Shown piece after piece: positions 15,978-25,676 of a stretch of DNA of 43,609 nt (positions are counted from its first letter, which is position 1; every line of letters starts with the position of its first letter). Source of the DNA: CAIKMD01 sp035605975 (GTDB lineage Bacteria; Pseudomonadota; Alphaproteobacteria; ATCC43930; CGMCC-115725); the NCBI GenBank assembly GCA_035605975.1, contig DATNGG010000164.1:1-43609 (forward strand), written 5' to 3'. Made by a program: the position numbers and the translations under genes. The notes under the pieces are model-generated. The model did no database searches. It saw only the letters and a program-made list of their open reading frames with translations, and was not told where the DNA came from.

Positions 15978-16502
15978 CTAGTGTTCGATGGCGGCGCGAT
16001 GCGCTTCGAGCGCGGCGATGTCGCGATCGATCCAGTCGAGAAACAACGCTGGCGCCGCGCGATTGCGCCGCCGAATATCGGCAAGTCGGGCGAGCTCGCT
16101 GTCGATGTTCTCGGCGATGTGACGGAGCTGCGCGGCCTGCTCTGCCTCGGGCAGGAAAGCGAGAAACCGCAGCTTCAAGCGCAGCGCCAGCCGGTTGATG
16201 TCGCCTTGGCCTTGGCCGAGCCGCGCCTGGAGCAACTCTTGGAGCGCCTCGCGTCCCGCCGGCAGCAGGCGCATCACCGCATTGTCGGCCATGCCCTGGC
16301 CTTCGACCGGCTCGATCAGACCCTGGGTGCGAAGCAGCTCGATCGAGCTGCCCATCAAATCGAGCGAGGGTCCGACGATGCTGCTGGTGAAATAGCGGAT
16401 CTCGCCGGCGAGATCGCCATAGGCGCGCGGCGCTTCCGCCAGCAAGCCCAGCGCCATCAAACGGACGGCTTCAGCCGGGACGAGCGAGCGGTCGCGGAAC
16501 AG
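15978..16502 (-). CDS. probable winged-helix (PadR/MarR-like) protein downstream of hemA, likely CTG start
   Basis: Helical protein with a winged-helix-like segment (SLVPAEAVRLMALGLLAEAP, then DLAGEIRYFTSSIVGPSLD, SSIELLRTQGLIEPVEG and a wing-like MRLLPAGREAL). The C-terminal half is helical and Leu/Arg-rich and may dimerise. The family is uncertain. ATG/TTG starts at 16457/16460 would cut into the first helix and have no ribosome site. CTG 16502 sits five bases after a perfect AGGAGG and yields 174 residues beginning FRDRSLVPAEAV, so I prefer it. The AGGAGG begins immediately after the hemA stop codon (TGA AGGAGG), so the gene is translated right behind hemA and may regulate or respond to haem supply. 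Confidence 0.7.
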   Translation of the reverse strand: MFRDRSLVPAEAVRLMALGLLAEAPRAYGDLAGEIRYFTSSIVGPSLDLMGSSIELLRTQGLIEPVEGQGMADNAVMRLLPAGREALQELLQARLGQGQGDINRLALRLKLRFLAFLPEAEQAAQLRHIAENIDSELARLADIRRRNRAAPALFLDWIDRDIAALEAHRAAIEH

Positions 16503-16507
16503 CGGCG

Positions 16508-16513
16508 CCTCCT
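16508..16513 (-). promoter_or_regulatory. perfect AGGAGG ribosome site pointing to a CTG start
   Basis: Minus-strand AGGAGG begins directly after the hemA TGA and is followed by a five-base spacer and CTG. No ATG, GTG or TTG lies within 40 bases in the open frame, so the site decides for the CTG start at 16502. Confidence 0.6.
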
Positions 16514-17719
16514 TCAGGCGACGCGGCGGATCGGCAGGCGCGACCAGACCTCGGCGAGAGCGGCGACGAGGCGCTCGATGTCCTCATCGCTATGCTGGGG
16601 CGAGGGGGTCAGCCGCAGCCGCTCGGTGCCATAAGGCACGGTCGGGAAATTGATCGGCTGAACATAGATCGCGTGGCGGTCGAGCAATTCGTCCGAGGCC
16701 TCCTTGCAGAGGCGCGCATCGCCGACGAGCACCGGCACGACATGGCTCGGCGACGGCATGACCGGCAGATTTGCCTCCTTGAGGCGGCGCTTTAAAAGCG
16801 CGGCGCGGTTCTGGTGCCGCTCGCGCAGCTCCTGCGCTTGCTTGACGTGCCGGATGCTGGCGACCGCGCCGGCGCAGATCGAAGGCGGCAGGGAGGTCGT
16901 GAAGATGAAGCCCGGGGCGTAGCTGCGGAGGAAATCGATCATCGCCGCCGAGCCCGCGACATAGCCGCCGATGAGGCCGAAGGCCTTGGCAAGCGTGCCC
17001 TGGATCACATCGACGCGCTGGCTGACGCCGTCGCGCTCGGAAATGCCGCCGCCATGCGCGCCGTAAAGCCCGACCGCGTGCACCTCGTCGAGATAGGTGA
17101 TGGCGCCGAAGCGCCGCGCCACGTCGCAAATCTCGCCGATCGGCGCGATGTCGCCGTCCATCGAATAGACCGATTCAAAGGCGACGAGCTTGGGCTTGGC
17201 GGGATCGGCGCCGCGCAGCAAACGCTCGAGATCGGCCGGATCATTGTGGTTGAAGATGTGCTTTTCGGCGCGGCCGTGGCGGATGCCCTGGATCATCGAG
17301 GCGTGGTTGAGCGCGTCGGAGAAGACGATGCAGCCGGGGAGATGCGCCTCGAGAGTGGCGAGCGCCGCATCATTCGCGACATAGCCCGAGGTGAAGACGA
17401 GCGCCGCCGGCTTGCCGTGGAGCGTCGCCAGCTCGTCCTCGAGCTCGACGTGATAGTGCGTTGTGCCCGAGATGTTGCGTGTGCCGCCGGCGCCGGCGCC
17501 GGTCTTTTCGATCGCCTCGTGCATCGCCGCGCGCACCGTCGGGTGCTGGCCCATGCCGAGATAGTCGTTGGAGCACCAGACGGTGATTTCGCGCCCGGTA
17601 TGGTGGTCGATCGCGCGCGGAAACGCCCCGGCCTTGCGCGACAGATCGGCGAAGACGCGATAGCGCCCTTCGGCCCGCAACGCATCGAGCCGCGTCTTGA
17701 AGAAAGCCTCGTAATCCAT
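16514..17719 (-). CDS. hemA: 5-aminolevulinate synthase
   Basis: ALAS condenses glycine and succinyl-CoA with PLP to start haem synthesis by the C4 route, a hallmark of Alphaproteobacteria. The 401-residue protein starts MDYEAFF like Rhodobacter HemA. Visible are WCSNDYLGMGQHP, GTRNISGTTHYHVELE, LDEVHAVGLYG, and the PLP lysine K245 in QGTLAKAFGLIGGY. C-terminal signatures PINFPTVPYGTERLRLTPSP complete it. ATG 17719 is preferred over a TTG ten codons upstream, which would overlap the likely -10 box. The winged-helix-like gene follows without a gap. It diverges from the amidohydrolase gene. Confidence 0.98.
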   Translation of the reverse strand: MDYEAFFKTRLDALRAEGRYRVFADLSRKAGAFPRAIDHHTGREITVWCSNDYLGMGQHPTVRAAMHEAIEKTGAGAGGTRNISGTTHYHVELEDELATLHGKPAALVFTSGYVANDAALATLEAHLPGCIVFSDALNHASMIQGIRHGRAEKHIFNHNDPADLERLLRGADPAKPKLVAFESVYSMDGDIAPIGEICDVARRFGAITYLDEVHAVGLYGAHGGGISERDGVSQRVDVIQGTLAKAFGLIGGYVAGSAAMIDFLRSYAPGFIFTTSLPPSICAGAVASIRHVKQAQELRERHQNRAALLKRRLKEANLPVMPSPSHVVPVLVGDARLCKEASDELLDRHAIYVQPINFPTVPYGTERLRLTPSPQHSDEDIERLVAALAEVWSRLPIRRVA

Positions 17720-17748
17720 GGCCGAACCGTCCCCGCCCAATGCCGTCA

Positions 17749-17754
17749 ATTATA
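17749..17754 (-). promoter_or_regulatory. candidate hemA -10 box
   Basis: Minus-strand TATAAT lies about 30 bases before the hemA ATG in an otherwise GC-rich spacer. A -35 at the 17-base position reads CTGGCG (three of six), so either a weak promoter or one needing an activator. Inferred from position and consensus match only. Confidence 0.35.
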
Positions 17755-17896
17755 GAACCAAACGCCCCCGCCGCCAGCCCCGCAATGGGACCCGATGTCG
17801 CGGCGGCAGGGCGACCCTGGGCGTCTGGACAGGAAAGGGGTGATCGGCGAGACGGCTTGGCGGTATGCTGACCGAAATCAAAGGTGGGAGGAGGAA

Positions 17897-19141
17897 ATGG
17901 CGTCTGTTCTCTTCACCAATGTCGCCGTGTTCGACGGCACCGGCAAAACGCCCGAGCGCGGCGAGGTCCGGGTCGAAGGCCGGCGTATCGCTGCCGTGGC
18001 GAGGGGCGGCGCGGCGCTCGACCGCAGGGGCGCCGCGATCGTCGACGGTAAGGGCGCGACCCTGATGCCGGGCCTGGTCGAGGCGCATGCGCATCTCTCC
18101 TGGCCGTCCTCGGTCGATCGCGTCATCAACGCCATGACCATGGCGCCCGAGGAGCATCTCCTGGTTACCGCGCGCAACGCGCGCGTCACGCTTGATCACG
18201 GCTTCACCAGCGCCTATTCGGCCGGCTCCCTCGGCGTGCGCTTTGAGGTCGCGCTGCGCGACGAGATCGATGGCGGCTGGCTTCCGGGCCCGCGCCTGAA
18301 AGCATCTTCGATCGAGCGCGCGCCCGGCAACATCTTCGGCGTGCCGCAGGCGCATGGCGAGGGCCATGGGCGCGGCCCCGATGCGATGCGCGCCTACATC
18401 AAGTCCTGCGCCGAGATGAGGCTCGATTCAATCAAGCTGCTCCTGTCGGGCGACGACAATTTCACGCCCAACGGCTCGCAGGAACTGGCTTACGAGGAAG
18501 CCGAGGTCGAAGCCGCCGGTGCGCAAGCCCGTGCATCCGGCATCTGGCTCGCCTGCCACGCCCAAGCCGCGGCCGCGGTGAAGCTCGGCGTGCGCTACGG
18601 CTTTCGCGTGCTCTATCATTGCAGCTACGCGGATGACGAAGCGCTCGACATGCTCGAGGCCAAGAAATCCGAGATTTTCGTCGCGCCTGCGGCTGGGCTT
18701 GCGCAGGCGGCGATCGAGGCCGATCCGTCCTTCAACCTGCCCGCGGCTTTGGTCGAGCGCGGCCATCGCATCTTGGCGCTCCAGATGCAGCTCGTGCCCG
18801 AGTTGCGCCGGCGCGGCATTCGCGTGCTGCCGGGCGGCGATTACGGCTTCCCGCACAACCCGATCGGGCGTAATGCGCGCGACCTCGAGCTCTTCGTAAC
18901 GAAGCTCGGCTTCACCCCGGAAGAAGCCTTGATGTCGGCCACGAAATGGGGCGGCGAGATCATGGGGATGGGCGACGAACTGGGCCTGATCGAGCCGGGC
19001 TATCTCGCCGATCTTCTCCTCGTCGATGGCGACCCGGTCAAAGACATTTCCATTCTGCAGGATCGCGCCAAGCTGCTCATGATCATGAAGGACGGCGCCT
19101 ATCACAAAGCGCCGCCGGAGCATCGCATTATGCAGGCCTGA
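17897..19141 (+). CDS. metal-dependent amidohydrolase (imidazolonepropionase/prolidase-like)
   Basis: The 414-residue amidohydrolase-superfamily enzyme has a small N-terminal beta-sandwich followed by the TIM barrel. Metal-site motifs are GLVEAHAHLSW (H64, H66), a candidate carboxylated Lys in SIKLLLSG, His in LACHAQAAA and in LYHCSYAD, and the Asp in LPGGDYGFPHN. EPGYLADLLLVDGDP closes the sandwich. This is the cytosolic imidazolonepropionase/Xaa-Pro-dipeptidase-like branch that hydrolyses cyclic or acyl-amino compounds. ATG 17897 has GGGAGGAGG upstream; the frame extends further 5' without a ribosome site. It overlaps the convergent aminotransferase gene by 14 bases. Beside an importer and an aminotransferase, breakdown of an imported amino-acid derivative is plausible. 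Confidence 0.9.
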   Translation: MASVLFTNVAVFDGTGKTPERGEVRVEGRRIAAVARGGAALDRRGAAIVDGKGATLMPGLVEAHAHLSWPSSVDRVINAMTMAPEEHLLVTARNARVTLDHGFTSAYSAGSLGVRFEVALRDEIDGGWLPGPRLKASSIERAPGNIFGVPQAHGEGHGRGPDAMRAYIKSCAEMRLDSIKLLLSGDDNFTPNGSQELAYEEAEVEAAGAQARASGIWLACHAQAAAAVKLGVRYGFRVLYHCSYADDEALDMLEAKKSEIFVAPAAGLAQAAIEADPSFNLPAALVERGHRILALQMQLVPELRRRGIRVLPGGDYGFPHNPIGRNARDLELFVTKLGFTPEEALMSATKWGGEIMGMGDELGLIEPGYLADLLLVDGDPVKDISILQDRAKLLMIMKDGAYHKAPPEHRIMQA

Positions 19142-20501
19142 GCCGCGCCGCGGCCTGATCGAGCGCCGCCTCGACGCGGTCCCAAATCTCCTCGATCTCC
19201 GCCTCGGTCGCGATCAAAGGCGGACAGAGCGCGATCACATCGCCCGCCATGGCGCGCACGATAAGGCCGTTCTCCTGGCAGATGGCAGCGACCAGCGCGC
19301 CCACGCCTTGCGCCGGGGCGAAGGAGGCTTTCGTCGCCTTATCGCGGACAAGCTCGATCGCGCCGATGAGGCCGACGCCGCGCGCCTCCCCAACCAGGGG
19401 ATGGGCGGCGAGGCGCTTCAGCCGCGTCTGGAACCCGGGCGCCGTGCGCCGGACCTGGCCCAAGATATCGCGCTCTTCGTAAATCTTGAGCGCTTCGAGC
19501 GCGACCGCGCAGCACACCGGGTGGCCGGAATAGGTGAAGCCATGCGCGAAGAGGCCGAGCTTGTCGCTTTGCTTGACCAGGGCGGCAAAGATCTCGTCCG
19601 AGACGATCGTTGCCGAGAGCGGCAGATAGGCGGAGGTCACGGCCTTGGCGAGGGTGAGGATATCCGGCTTCAGCCCATAGGTTTCGGAGCCGAACATCTT
19701 GCCGGTGCGGCCAAAGCCGCAAATCACCTCGTCGGCGATCAGCAGCACGTCGTGCTTTTTCAAGACCACCTGGATTTTCTCGAAATAGGTCCGGGGCGGG
19801 AGGATGACGCCGCCCGCGCCCATCACCGGCTCGGCGATGAAGGCGGCGACCGTCTCGGGATCCTCGCGCTGGATTTGCAGATCGAGGCTTTCGGCGAGGC
19901 GGCTGGCGAAATCTTCCTCGCTCTCGCCGGGCTTGGCAAAGCGGTAGTGGTGCGGGCAATCGGCGTGGCGGATCGGCCCGAGCGGCAGATCGAAATCGCG
20001 GTGATTGGGCGCGAGGCCCGTCAAGCTCGCGGTCGCGATGGTGACGCCGTGATAGGCCTTCATGCGCGAGATGATCTTCTTCTTGCGCGGCCGGCTCAGC
20101 GCGTTGTTGTAATACCAGACGATCTTCAGCGCGGTGTCATTGGCTTCCGAGCCCGAATTGTTGAAGAACGCCTTCGACATCTTCACGGGCATTATCGCGA
20201 CGAGCTTTTCGGCGAGCTCGGCCACGGCCTCGTGCGATTTGTTGGTGAATCCGTGATAGAAGGGGAGGCGCCGCATCTGCTTCGCCGCGGCCTCGACGAG
20301 GCGCTCCTCGCTGAAGCCCAGCGCCGCACACCAGAGGCCCGACATCGCCTCGATATACTCCTTGCCGGTCTCGTCTTTGACGCGGATGCCTTTCCCTTCG
20401 ACGATGACCAGCGGTCCTTTCTCCTGATGCTGGCGGAGATTGGTGTAAGGGTGGAGGTGATAGGCGATATCGAGGCTTGCGAGGGAATTGCCGCGTTGCA
20501 T
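19128..20501 (-). CDS. class III aminotransferase (omega-amino acid:pyruvate type)
   Basis: This PLP enzyme of fold type I has 457 residues. FFNNSGSEANDTALKIVWYY binds PLP phosphate; KAYHGVTIATASLTG, AEPVMGAGGVILPP, LIADEVICGFGRTG (D257 to the pyridine N) and LTLAKAVTSAYLPLSA with Schiff-base K286 are all present. The pattern fits beta-alanine, putrescine or other omega-amine:pyruvate transaminases; the donor cannot be decided. ATG 20501 (MQRGNSLASL) is preferred, with AAGGCG upstream; the frame extends 22 codons further. It is the last gene of the ABC importer operon, 78 bases after the second permease, so it probably acts on the imported compound. Confidence 0.93.
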   Translation of the reverse strand: MQRGNSLASLDIAYHLHPYTNLRQHQEKGPLVIVEGKGIRVKDETGKEYIEAMSGLWCAALGFSEERLVEAAAKQMRRLPFYHGFTNKSHEAVAELAEKLVAIMPVKMSKAFFNNSGSEANDTALKIVWYYNNALSRPRKKKIISRMKAYHGVTIATASLTGLAPNHRDFDLPLGPIRHADCPHHYRFAKPGESEEDFASRLAESLDLQIQREDPETVAAFIAEPVMGAGGVILPPRTYFEKIQVVLKKHDVLLIADEVICGFGRTGKMFGSETYGLKPDILTLAKAVTSAYLPLSATIVSDEIFAALVKQSDKLGLFAHGFTYSGHPVCCAVALEALKIYEERDILGQVRRTAPGFQTRLKRLAAHPLVGEARGVGLIGAIELVRDKATKASFAPAQGVGALVAAICQENGLIVRAMAGDVIALCPPLIATEAEIEEIWDRVEAALDQAAARLRPA

Positions 20502-20579
20502 GCGTTGCGCCTTGCGATGGATTGGGTGGACCCGCGCCACTATCGGCCCGCGCCCCGCCAGGGTCAAATTGCGGGCACG

Positions 20580-21463
20580 TTATGTCGGGCGCCTTTCCGC
20601 TCTGGGGTCGAGCGCGTCCTGCAGCCCGTCGCCGAGGAAATTGCAGGCGATCACGGTGAGGAAGATCAGGAGCCCGGGATAGAGCGCCAATTGCGGCGCC
20701 AGCGCGATGGTCTCCTGCGCCCCGGTCAGCATATTGCCCCAGCTCGCGATCGGCGGGGCAACGCCGAGCCCCAAAAAGCTCAGGACGGATTCGAGGAGGA
20801 TGATCTCGCCGACGGCGAGACTGGTCGCGACGATGATCGGCGAGGCGAGGTTGGGCAGGATGTGAACCAGCATCACCCGGCTCGGCCGCGCGCCCAGCGC
20901 CACCGCCGCGCGCACGAAGTCGCGGGCTTTCAAGGCGAGGGTGGTGCCGCGCACCAACCGCGCCACCGTGGTCCAGCCGACCAGCGCCACGAGGATGATG
21001 ATACGGTAGAGGCTGATGGCGTCGGAATCGGCAAGGCTCGCCGGCACGCCCAGCTTTTTCAAATCGAGCGCGGCGAGGACGACGAGCAGCGGCAGGAGCG
21101 GTAGCGCGATGATGCCGTCGGTCAGGCGCATCAGCGCGGCGTCGAGCCTTCCGCCGCGATAGCCGGCAAGCAGCCCGATCATCGTGCCGAAGCCGGCGGC
21201 GGCGATCGCGGCGACGATGCCGACCAGGAGCGAGATGCGCCCGCCTTCCAACAGCCGCAGCAGGAGATCGCGGCCGATCTCGTCGGTGCCGAGCGGATGA
21301 GCGAGAGAGGGCCCGGCAAGGCGGTGATAGAGATCGACATTGCCGGGATCGATGCCCATCACCCGCGCCAGCAGCGGCGCGGCAAAGCAGGCGCAGGCGA
21401 GCAAGAGAAGAAAGCCGCCGCTGAGGACGACGCGCTTCTCGTCGAGCGCTTCGCGCCAGCGCC

Positions 21464-21467
<4 letters not shown>
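20580..21467 (-). CDS. ABC importer permease, DppC/OppC type
   Basis: This 295-residue inner-membrane permease has the DppC layout: an N-terminal membrane segment, the periplasmic HPLGTDEIGRDLLLRLLEGG motif diagnostic of the family, and a five-helix core. The EAA cytoplasmic loop for ATPase docking is present as FVRAAVALGARPSRVMLVHI. Its ATG overlaps the stop of the DppB-like gene by four bases. No ATP-binding subunit gene lies in the operon. Confidence 0.94.
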
Positions 21468-22417
<950 letters not shown>

Positions 22418-22431
22418 TCACCCCCTCGCTC

Positions 22432-22449
22432 GAACCGCTTGTGCGGTTC
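22432..22449. other. perfect 7-bp hairpin in the importer operon
   Basis: GAACCGC-TTGT-GCGGTTC lies between the binding-protein and permease genes, ending 14 bases before the permease ATG. Hairpins here often stabilise the upstream mRNA so that the binding protein is made in excess; that role is inferred. Confidence 0.55.
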
Positions 22450-22450
22450 T

Positions 22451-22476
22451 CTTCCTTCCCCCCTCGAGGGGGAGGG
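22451..22476. repeat. REP-like palindrome, copy 1
   Basis: Contains the 14-base perfect palindrome CCCCCTCGAGGGGG at 22459-22472 inside a CTTCC...GGAGGG context. A near copy stands at 41286-41306. Noncoding, in the operon gap. Confidence 0.5.
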
Positions 22477-22502
22477 TTGGGAGGGGGGCGATCCCGAGGA
22501 CC

Positions 22503-24191
22503 TCATCGCGCAGCGCGCTCCGCGGCACGGTGCCAGGTCTCGACCCACAAGGTCGAGGGATATTCGTGCCCCGTCGGCGTCACCCCCTCGAGCCATCTCG
22601 GCAAGACATAAGCCTGGGCGCGGAAATAAAGCGGCAGCGCCGGCAGCTCCTCGGCATAAAGCGCCTGGAGCTTTTGCCACAACACTTGGCGCTTGGCGCG
22701 GTCGAGCTCGACCTCGATCGCATCGACCAGCCGGTCGGATTCGGCATTGCGGAAACCGTCGAAATTCTCGCCGCTCCACCCGTTCTCCGCGCTCGGCACC
22801 TGGTCGGAGTAGATCTCGGCGCGCGGCACGTTCTCGGGTGCCGACACCCAGGCGAACATCGCCATGGTGAAGTTGCGATGGTTGACCGTGCCGCCAAGGA
22901 GGGTTCGTGCCGGTTGATTCTTCAAGCGCACGGCAATGCCGATCCGCCGCCATTGCGCCTGCAACACCTGCTCGATCATCTCGCGCGTGCGGTTGCCGGA
23001 GGTGGTTGCAAGCTCGAGCGCCAAGGGCGCGCCATCCTTGTTGCGGCGAATACCGTCGCCGTTCTGATGCCAGCCGGCTGCGTCGAGAAGCGTGCGTGCC
23101 TTCGACGGATCGTAGGGGTAGCGCGGCACATCCGGCGAATAGGCGGGATCGAGCGGCGGCATGAAGCTGTCGGCGACCGGATCGCGCCCGTCGAAGATCG
23201 TCTCCGAAATCGCCTTGCGGTCGATGCCGTAAAGCAGTGCCCGGCGCACGCGCTTGTCGGCGAGAATGGGATTGTCGAGGTTCAGATCGATATGCTCGAA
23301 GACAAGCCCGGGCTTGTAGCTGATCGCGAAGTCCCGGCCGTGGCGCTTCTCGAAGCCCAGCGCCTCGTCGAGCGAAAAGCCCAGCTCGCCCGCCACCATG
23401 TCGATCCCGCCGGCGATGAGATTGGCCTCGAGCGCCGCCGTGTTCTCGACCGTCCAGACGCTGATGCGGCGGAAATAGGGCTTTCGGCCCCACCAATAGG
23501 GATTGCGCTCGAGCACGATATGCGAGCCCGGCGCGACTTCCGTGATGCGGTAGGGCCCCATATAGAGGCCCGGATTGGTGGGGTCGGAATCATAAAGCGT
23601 GCGGAAGCGGTACTGCGCCGGATCGGCGAAGGCCTTGCGCTCCAAATGGGCCGGCAGGATCTCGAAATCATTGAGGGCGGCATAGTCGAAGGTAAGCCGG
23701 TCGAGCGTCACGGTGAAGGTCTTGGCATCCTTCACCTCGAGCTTGACGATGCGGCGGTAGAGCTCGGTGTCGGCGACGCCGGTCTGCGGGTTTCGCCCGA
23801 CCTCATAGCTGAAGCGTACATCCTCGGTGGTGACCGGCACCCCGTCGCCCCAACGCGCGTCGGGCTGAAGCTGGAAAGTGAGCTTGACCCCGGTCTTCCC
23901 GCCGCCGAGATCGACTTTTTCGGCCAGCCCGTTCTCGAAGCTCGGCAGCGTGACGCAGAGCATGCAGACAAGCTTCCATTGCGCGTCATAGGTCGTCAGC
24001 GGCCGACGCGCCATGCCCAGAACATAGACCTTGGCGACCATCGGATCGATCAGCGGATTGAGCGTCGAGGCAAATTGCGTGATGCCGATCGCGAGCTCGT
24101 CGGGCGGCCGCATCCGCGCCGCTCGAGCCGGGTTCGTCGTCCACCCGGCCGCCAGCACGATCCCCAAGATGAAGGCAAGGCCCCGCCGCAT
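22503..24191 (-). CDS. periplasmic substrate-binding protein of a peptide/opine-type ABC importer
   Basis: This is a 562-residue SBP family 5 protein. It has a signal peptide (MRRGLAFILGIVLAAGW, cleavage near residue 24 after ARA), then the three-domain DppA/OppA fold with YDAQWKLVC, FQLQPDARWGDGVPVTTEDV, GPYRITEVAPGSHIVLERNPYW (split over the family motif) and the VRRALLYGIDRKAI signature. It captures the substrate for the two downstream permeases. Family members bind peptides, opines, glutathione or nickel; the C-terminal lobe gives no specific clue. A small possible gene lies 86 bases upstream on the same strand. Confidence 0.95.
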   Translation of the reverse strand: MRRGLAFILGIVLAAGWTTNPARAARMRPPDELAIGITQFASTLNPLIDPMVAKVYVLGMARRPLTTYDAQWKLVCMLCVTLPSFENGLAEKVDLGGGKTGVKLTFQLQPDARWGDGVPVTTEDVRFSYEVGRNPQTGVADTELYRRIVKLEVKDAKTFTVTLDRLTFDYAALNDFEILPAHLERKAFADPAQYRFRTLYDSDPTNPGLYMGPYRITEVAPGSHIVLERNPYWWGRKPYFRRISVWTVENTAALEANLIAGGIDMVAGELGFSLDEALGFEKRHGRDFAISYKPGLVFEHIDLNLDNPILADKRVRRALLYGIDRKAISETIFDGRDPVADSFMPPLDPAYSPDVPRYPYDPSKARTLLDAAGWHQNGDGIRRNKDGAPLALELATTSGNRTREMIEQVLQAQWRRIGIAVRLKNQPARTLLGGTVNHRNFTMAMFAWVSAPENVPRAEIYSDQVPSAENGWSGENFDGFRNAESDRLVDAIEVELDRAKRQVLWQKLQALYAEELPALPLYFRAQAYVLPRWLEGVTPTGHEYPSTLWVETWHRAAERAAR

Positions 24192-24277
24192 GCGCGCACG
24201 AGCATAGCATGCAGACCTGGAGCGCCGTGACGAGATCGCGAGAGAGAAAGATCGCGCCGAGGGCGGCGCGGGGCAGG

Positions 24278-24454
24278 CTAAGCCGCGCTCGGTCTTTCGG
24301 TCAGCGCGGCGAACAGCGCCGGGCTCAACGCGTCGAGCGATGCGCCATAGAACGCGTCGACCTCATCGGCCGATCCGCGGATGCGGATGAGATCTTCGAG
24401 ATCGAGATAGTCCCGCGGCAGCTGCCGCGCGGTCGATGAGCCGTTGGAGGCCAT
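24278..24454 (-). CDS. possible small protein (58 aa), unrecognised
   Basis: An open frame of 58 codons plus stop starts at ATG 24454. The product begins MASNGSSTARQLPRDYLDLE and ends ALTERPSAA, acidic and probably helical in the middle (LEDLIRIRGSADEVDAF), with no signal or membrane segment. AAGGA lies nine bases before the ATG. It is the only plausible gene in the 352-base stretch between the LLM oxidoreductase and the binding-protein gene, in the same orientation as both. I do not recognise it. Confidence 0.4.
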   Translation of the reverse strand: MASNGSSTARQLPRDYLDLEDLIRIRGSADEVDAFYGASLDALSPALFAALTERPSAA

Positions 24455-24543
24455 CCCCTCATGTCCTTCGCGTGTTGCGATGAGCGCCGGAAACTAGAAT
24501 CGTCGTGGTTACCAATTTCTTAGCGGCTCTGATATGGGCGATT

Positions 24544-25599
24544 CTATGCGGCGGCAAAGCGCGGCATCACCCGCGCGGCAAAAAGTCGCGCCGAGCGCTC
24601 GGCTTCCGCATAGGGAAGGGTGTTGAAGTTCACCTGTAGCGAGGCGCTCTCGAATCCGCCGACTCGCTCGATGAAGGCCTCGATCTGCCGAGCAATGTCG
24701 TCGGGCGTGCCGATCCAGGCGCTGCCGCTGTTCACCTGGCTGTCGATGGTCTCGCGGCTCAAGGCATCGATCATCTTGTCGTAGCCCGGGTAGTCCTTGG
24801 ACTGCATCCCTGCCCAATCCGAGGCTGCATCGACCAGCGAGTGCAGATAGCCGTGCAAGGGATCGCGCGCGATCTGCCACGCGGTGTCGCGGCGCTCATG
24901 GCAGAACATGTGAAAGGCGAGCATGACGCGGCCGTTGCCGGGATGCCCGGCCTCGCGCCACGCCTTGCGATAGAGCCCGATCAGCTCCTTCATCGCGCCG
25001 CCCGCCAAGGGGATCGCCATGATCGCATGGCCGGCCTTGCCGGTGTCGATGAAGCTTTGCGGGGTTGTGATTGCCGCCACCCAGAAGGGTGGACGCGGAC
25101 GCTGCGTCGGACGCGGCAGCGATGTCACGTTGCGGAAGGAATGGAACGAGCCCTCGCAGGTGACGTTCTCCTCTTCGAGGAGGCGGCGCACCTGCTCCAT
25201 CCCTTCGGTGAAGCGCGCGCGGCTGTCATGGACCGAGACGCCGAAGCGGGCAAATTCATGCGGCAGGAAGGCGCGAGCGAAGCCGACTTCGAGCCGGCCG
25301 TTCGAGATCGCATCGAGCATGCCGATCTCGCCCGCGAGCTTGAGCGGATGGTTGAATACCGGCAGAACGGCGCCGGTGATGAGCCGCGCGCGCCGGGTGC
25401 GCGCGGCGGCGGCGGTCAGGAACAGCAGCGGGTTGGGCGAATAGCCGCCATATTGCGTGAAGTAATGCTCGACCGTGCGCACATGGCCCCAGCCGCCCTC
25501 GTCGCACAGATCGACGAGCCGGAGGCACTCGTCGAAATATTGCTGGCTCGATTTCTGGCTCGGCCCCACATCGGGGAAAAACTGCATGCCGAATTCCAT
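24544..25599 (-). CDS. LLM-class (luciferase-like) flavin-dependent oxidoreductase
   Basis: The 351-residue protein has the bacterial luciferase alpha-like TIM barrel. MEFGMQFFPDVGPSQ starts the first strand; EHYFTQYGGYSPNPLLFLTA, TGAVLPVFNHPLKLAGEI and ISNGRLEVGFARAFLPHEF are the family's FMN-site stretches, and SAWIGTPDDIARQIEAF is the C-terminal signature. Such enzymes use reduced FMN to oxidise diverse substrates; the substrate is not evident. ATG 25599 is chosen for GGAGAG upstream; the frame extends 11 codons further. It diverges from the DUF488 gene across 77 bases. Confidence 0.93.
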   Translation of the reverse strand: MEFGMQFFPDVGPSQKSSQQYFDECLRLVDLCDEGGWGHVRTVEHYFTQYGGYSPNPLLFLTAAAARTRRARLITGAVLPVFNHPLKLAGEIGMLDAISNGRLEVGFARAFLPHEFARFGVSVHDSRARFTEGMEQVRRLLEEENVTCEGSFHSFRNVTSLPRPTQRPRPPFWVAAITTPQSFIDTGKAGHAIMAIPLAGGAMKELIGLYRKAWREAGHPGNGRVMLAFHMFCHERRDTAWQIARDPLHGYLHSLVDAASDWAGMQSKDYPGYDKMIDALSRETIDSQVNSGSAWIGTPDDIARQIEAFIERVGGFESASLQVNFNTLPYAEAERSARLFAARVMPRFAAA

Positions 25600-25676
25600 C
25601 GATCTCTCCACTCGCCTTTTCCAAGGCTCCATTTAACATCCGAGAACAGCGTATTCCAGGGCCCAGCTTGCCGCAG

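Noticed and set aside
15912..16634. Plus-strand open frame over the gene behind hemA
   Set aside because: It is the complement of the winged-helix-like gene and hemA 3' end, with no ribosome site and no motif.
19308..21104. Long plus-strand open frame opposite the aminotransferase and permease
   Set aside because: Antisense shadow of verified genes with no ribosome site and no recognisable domains.
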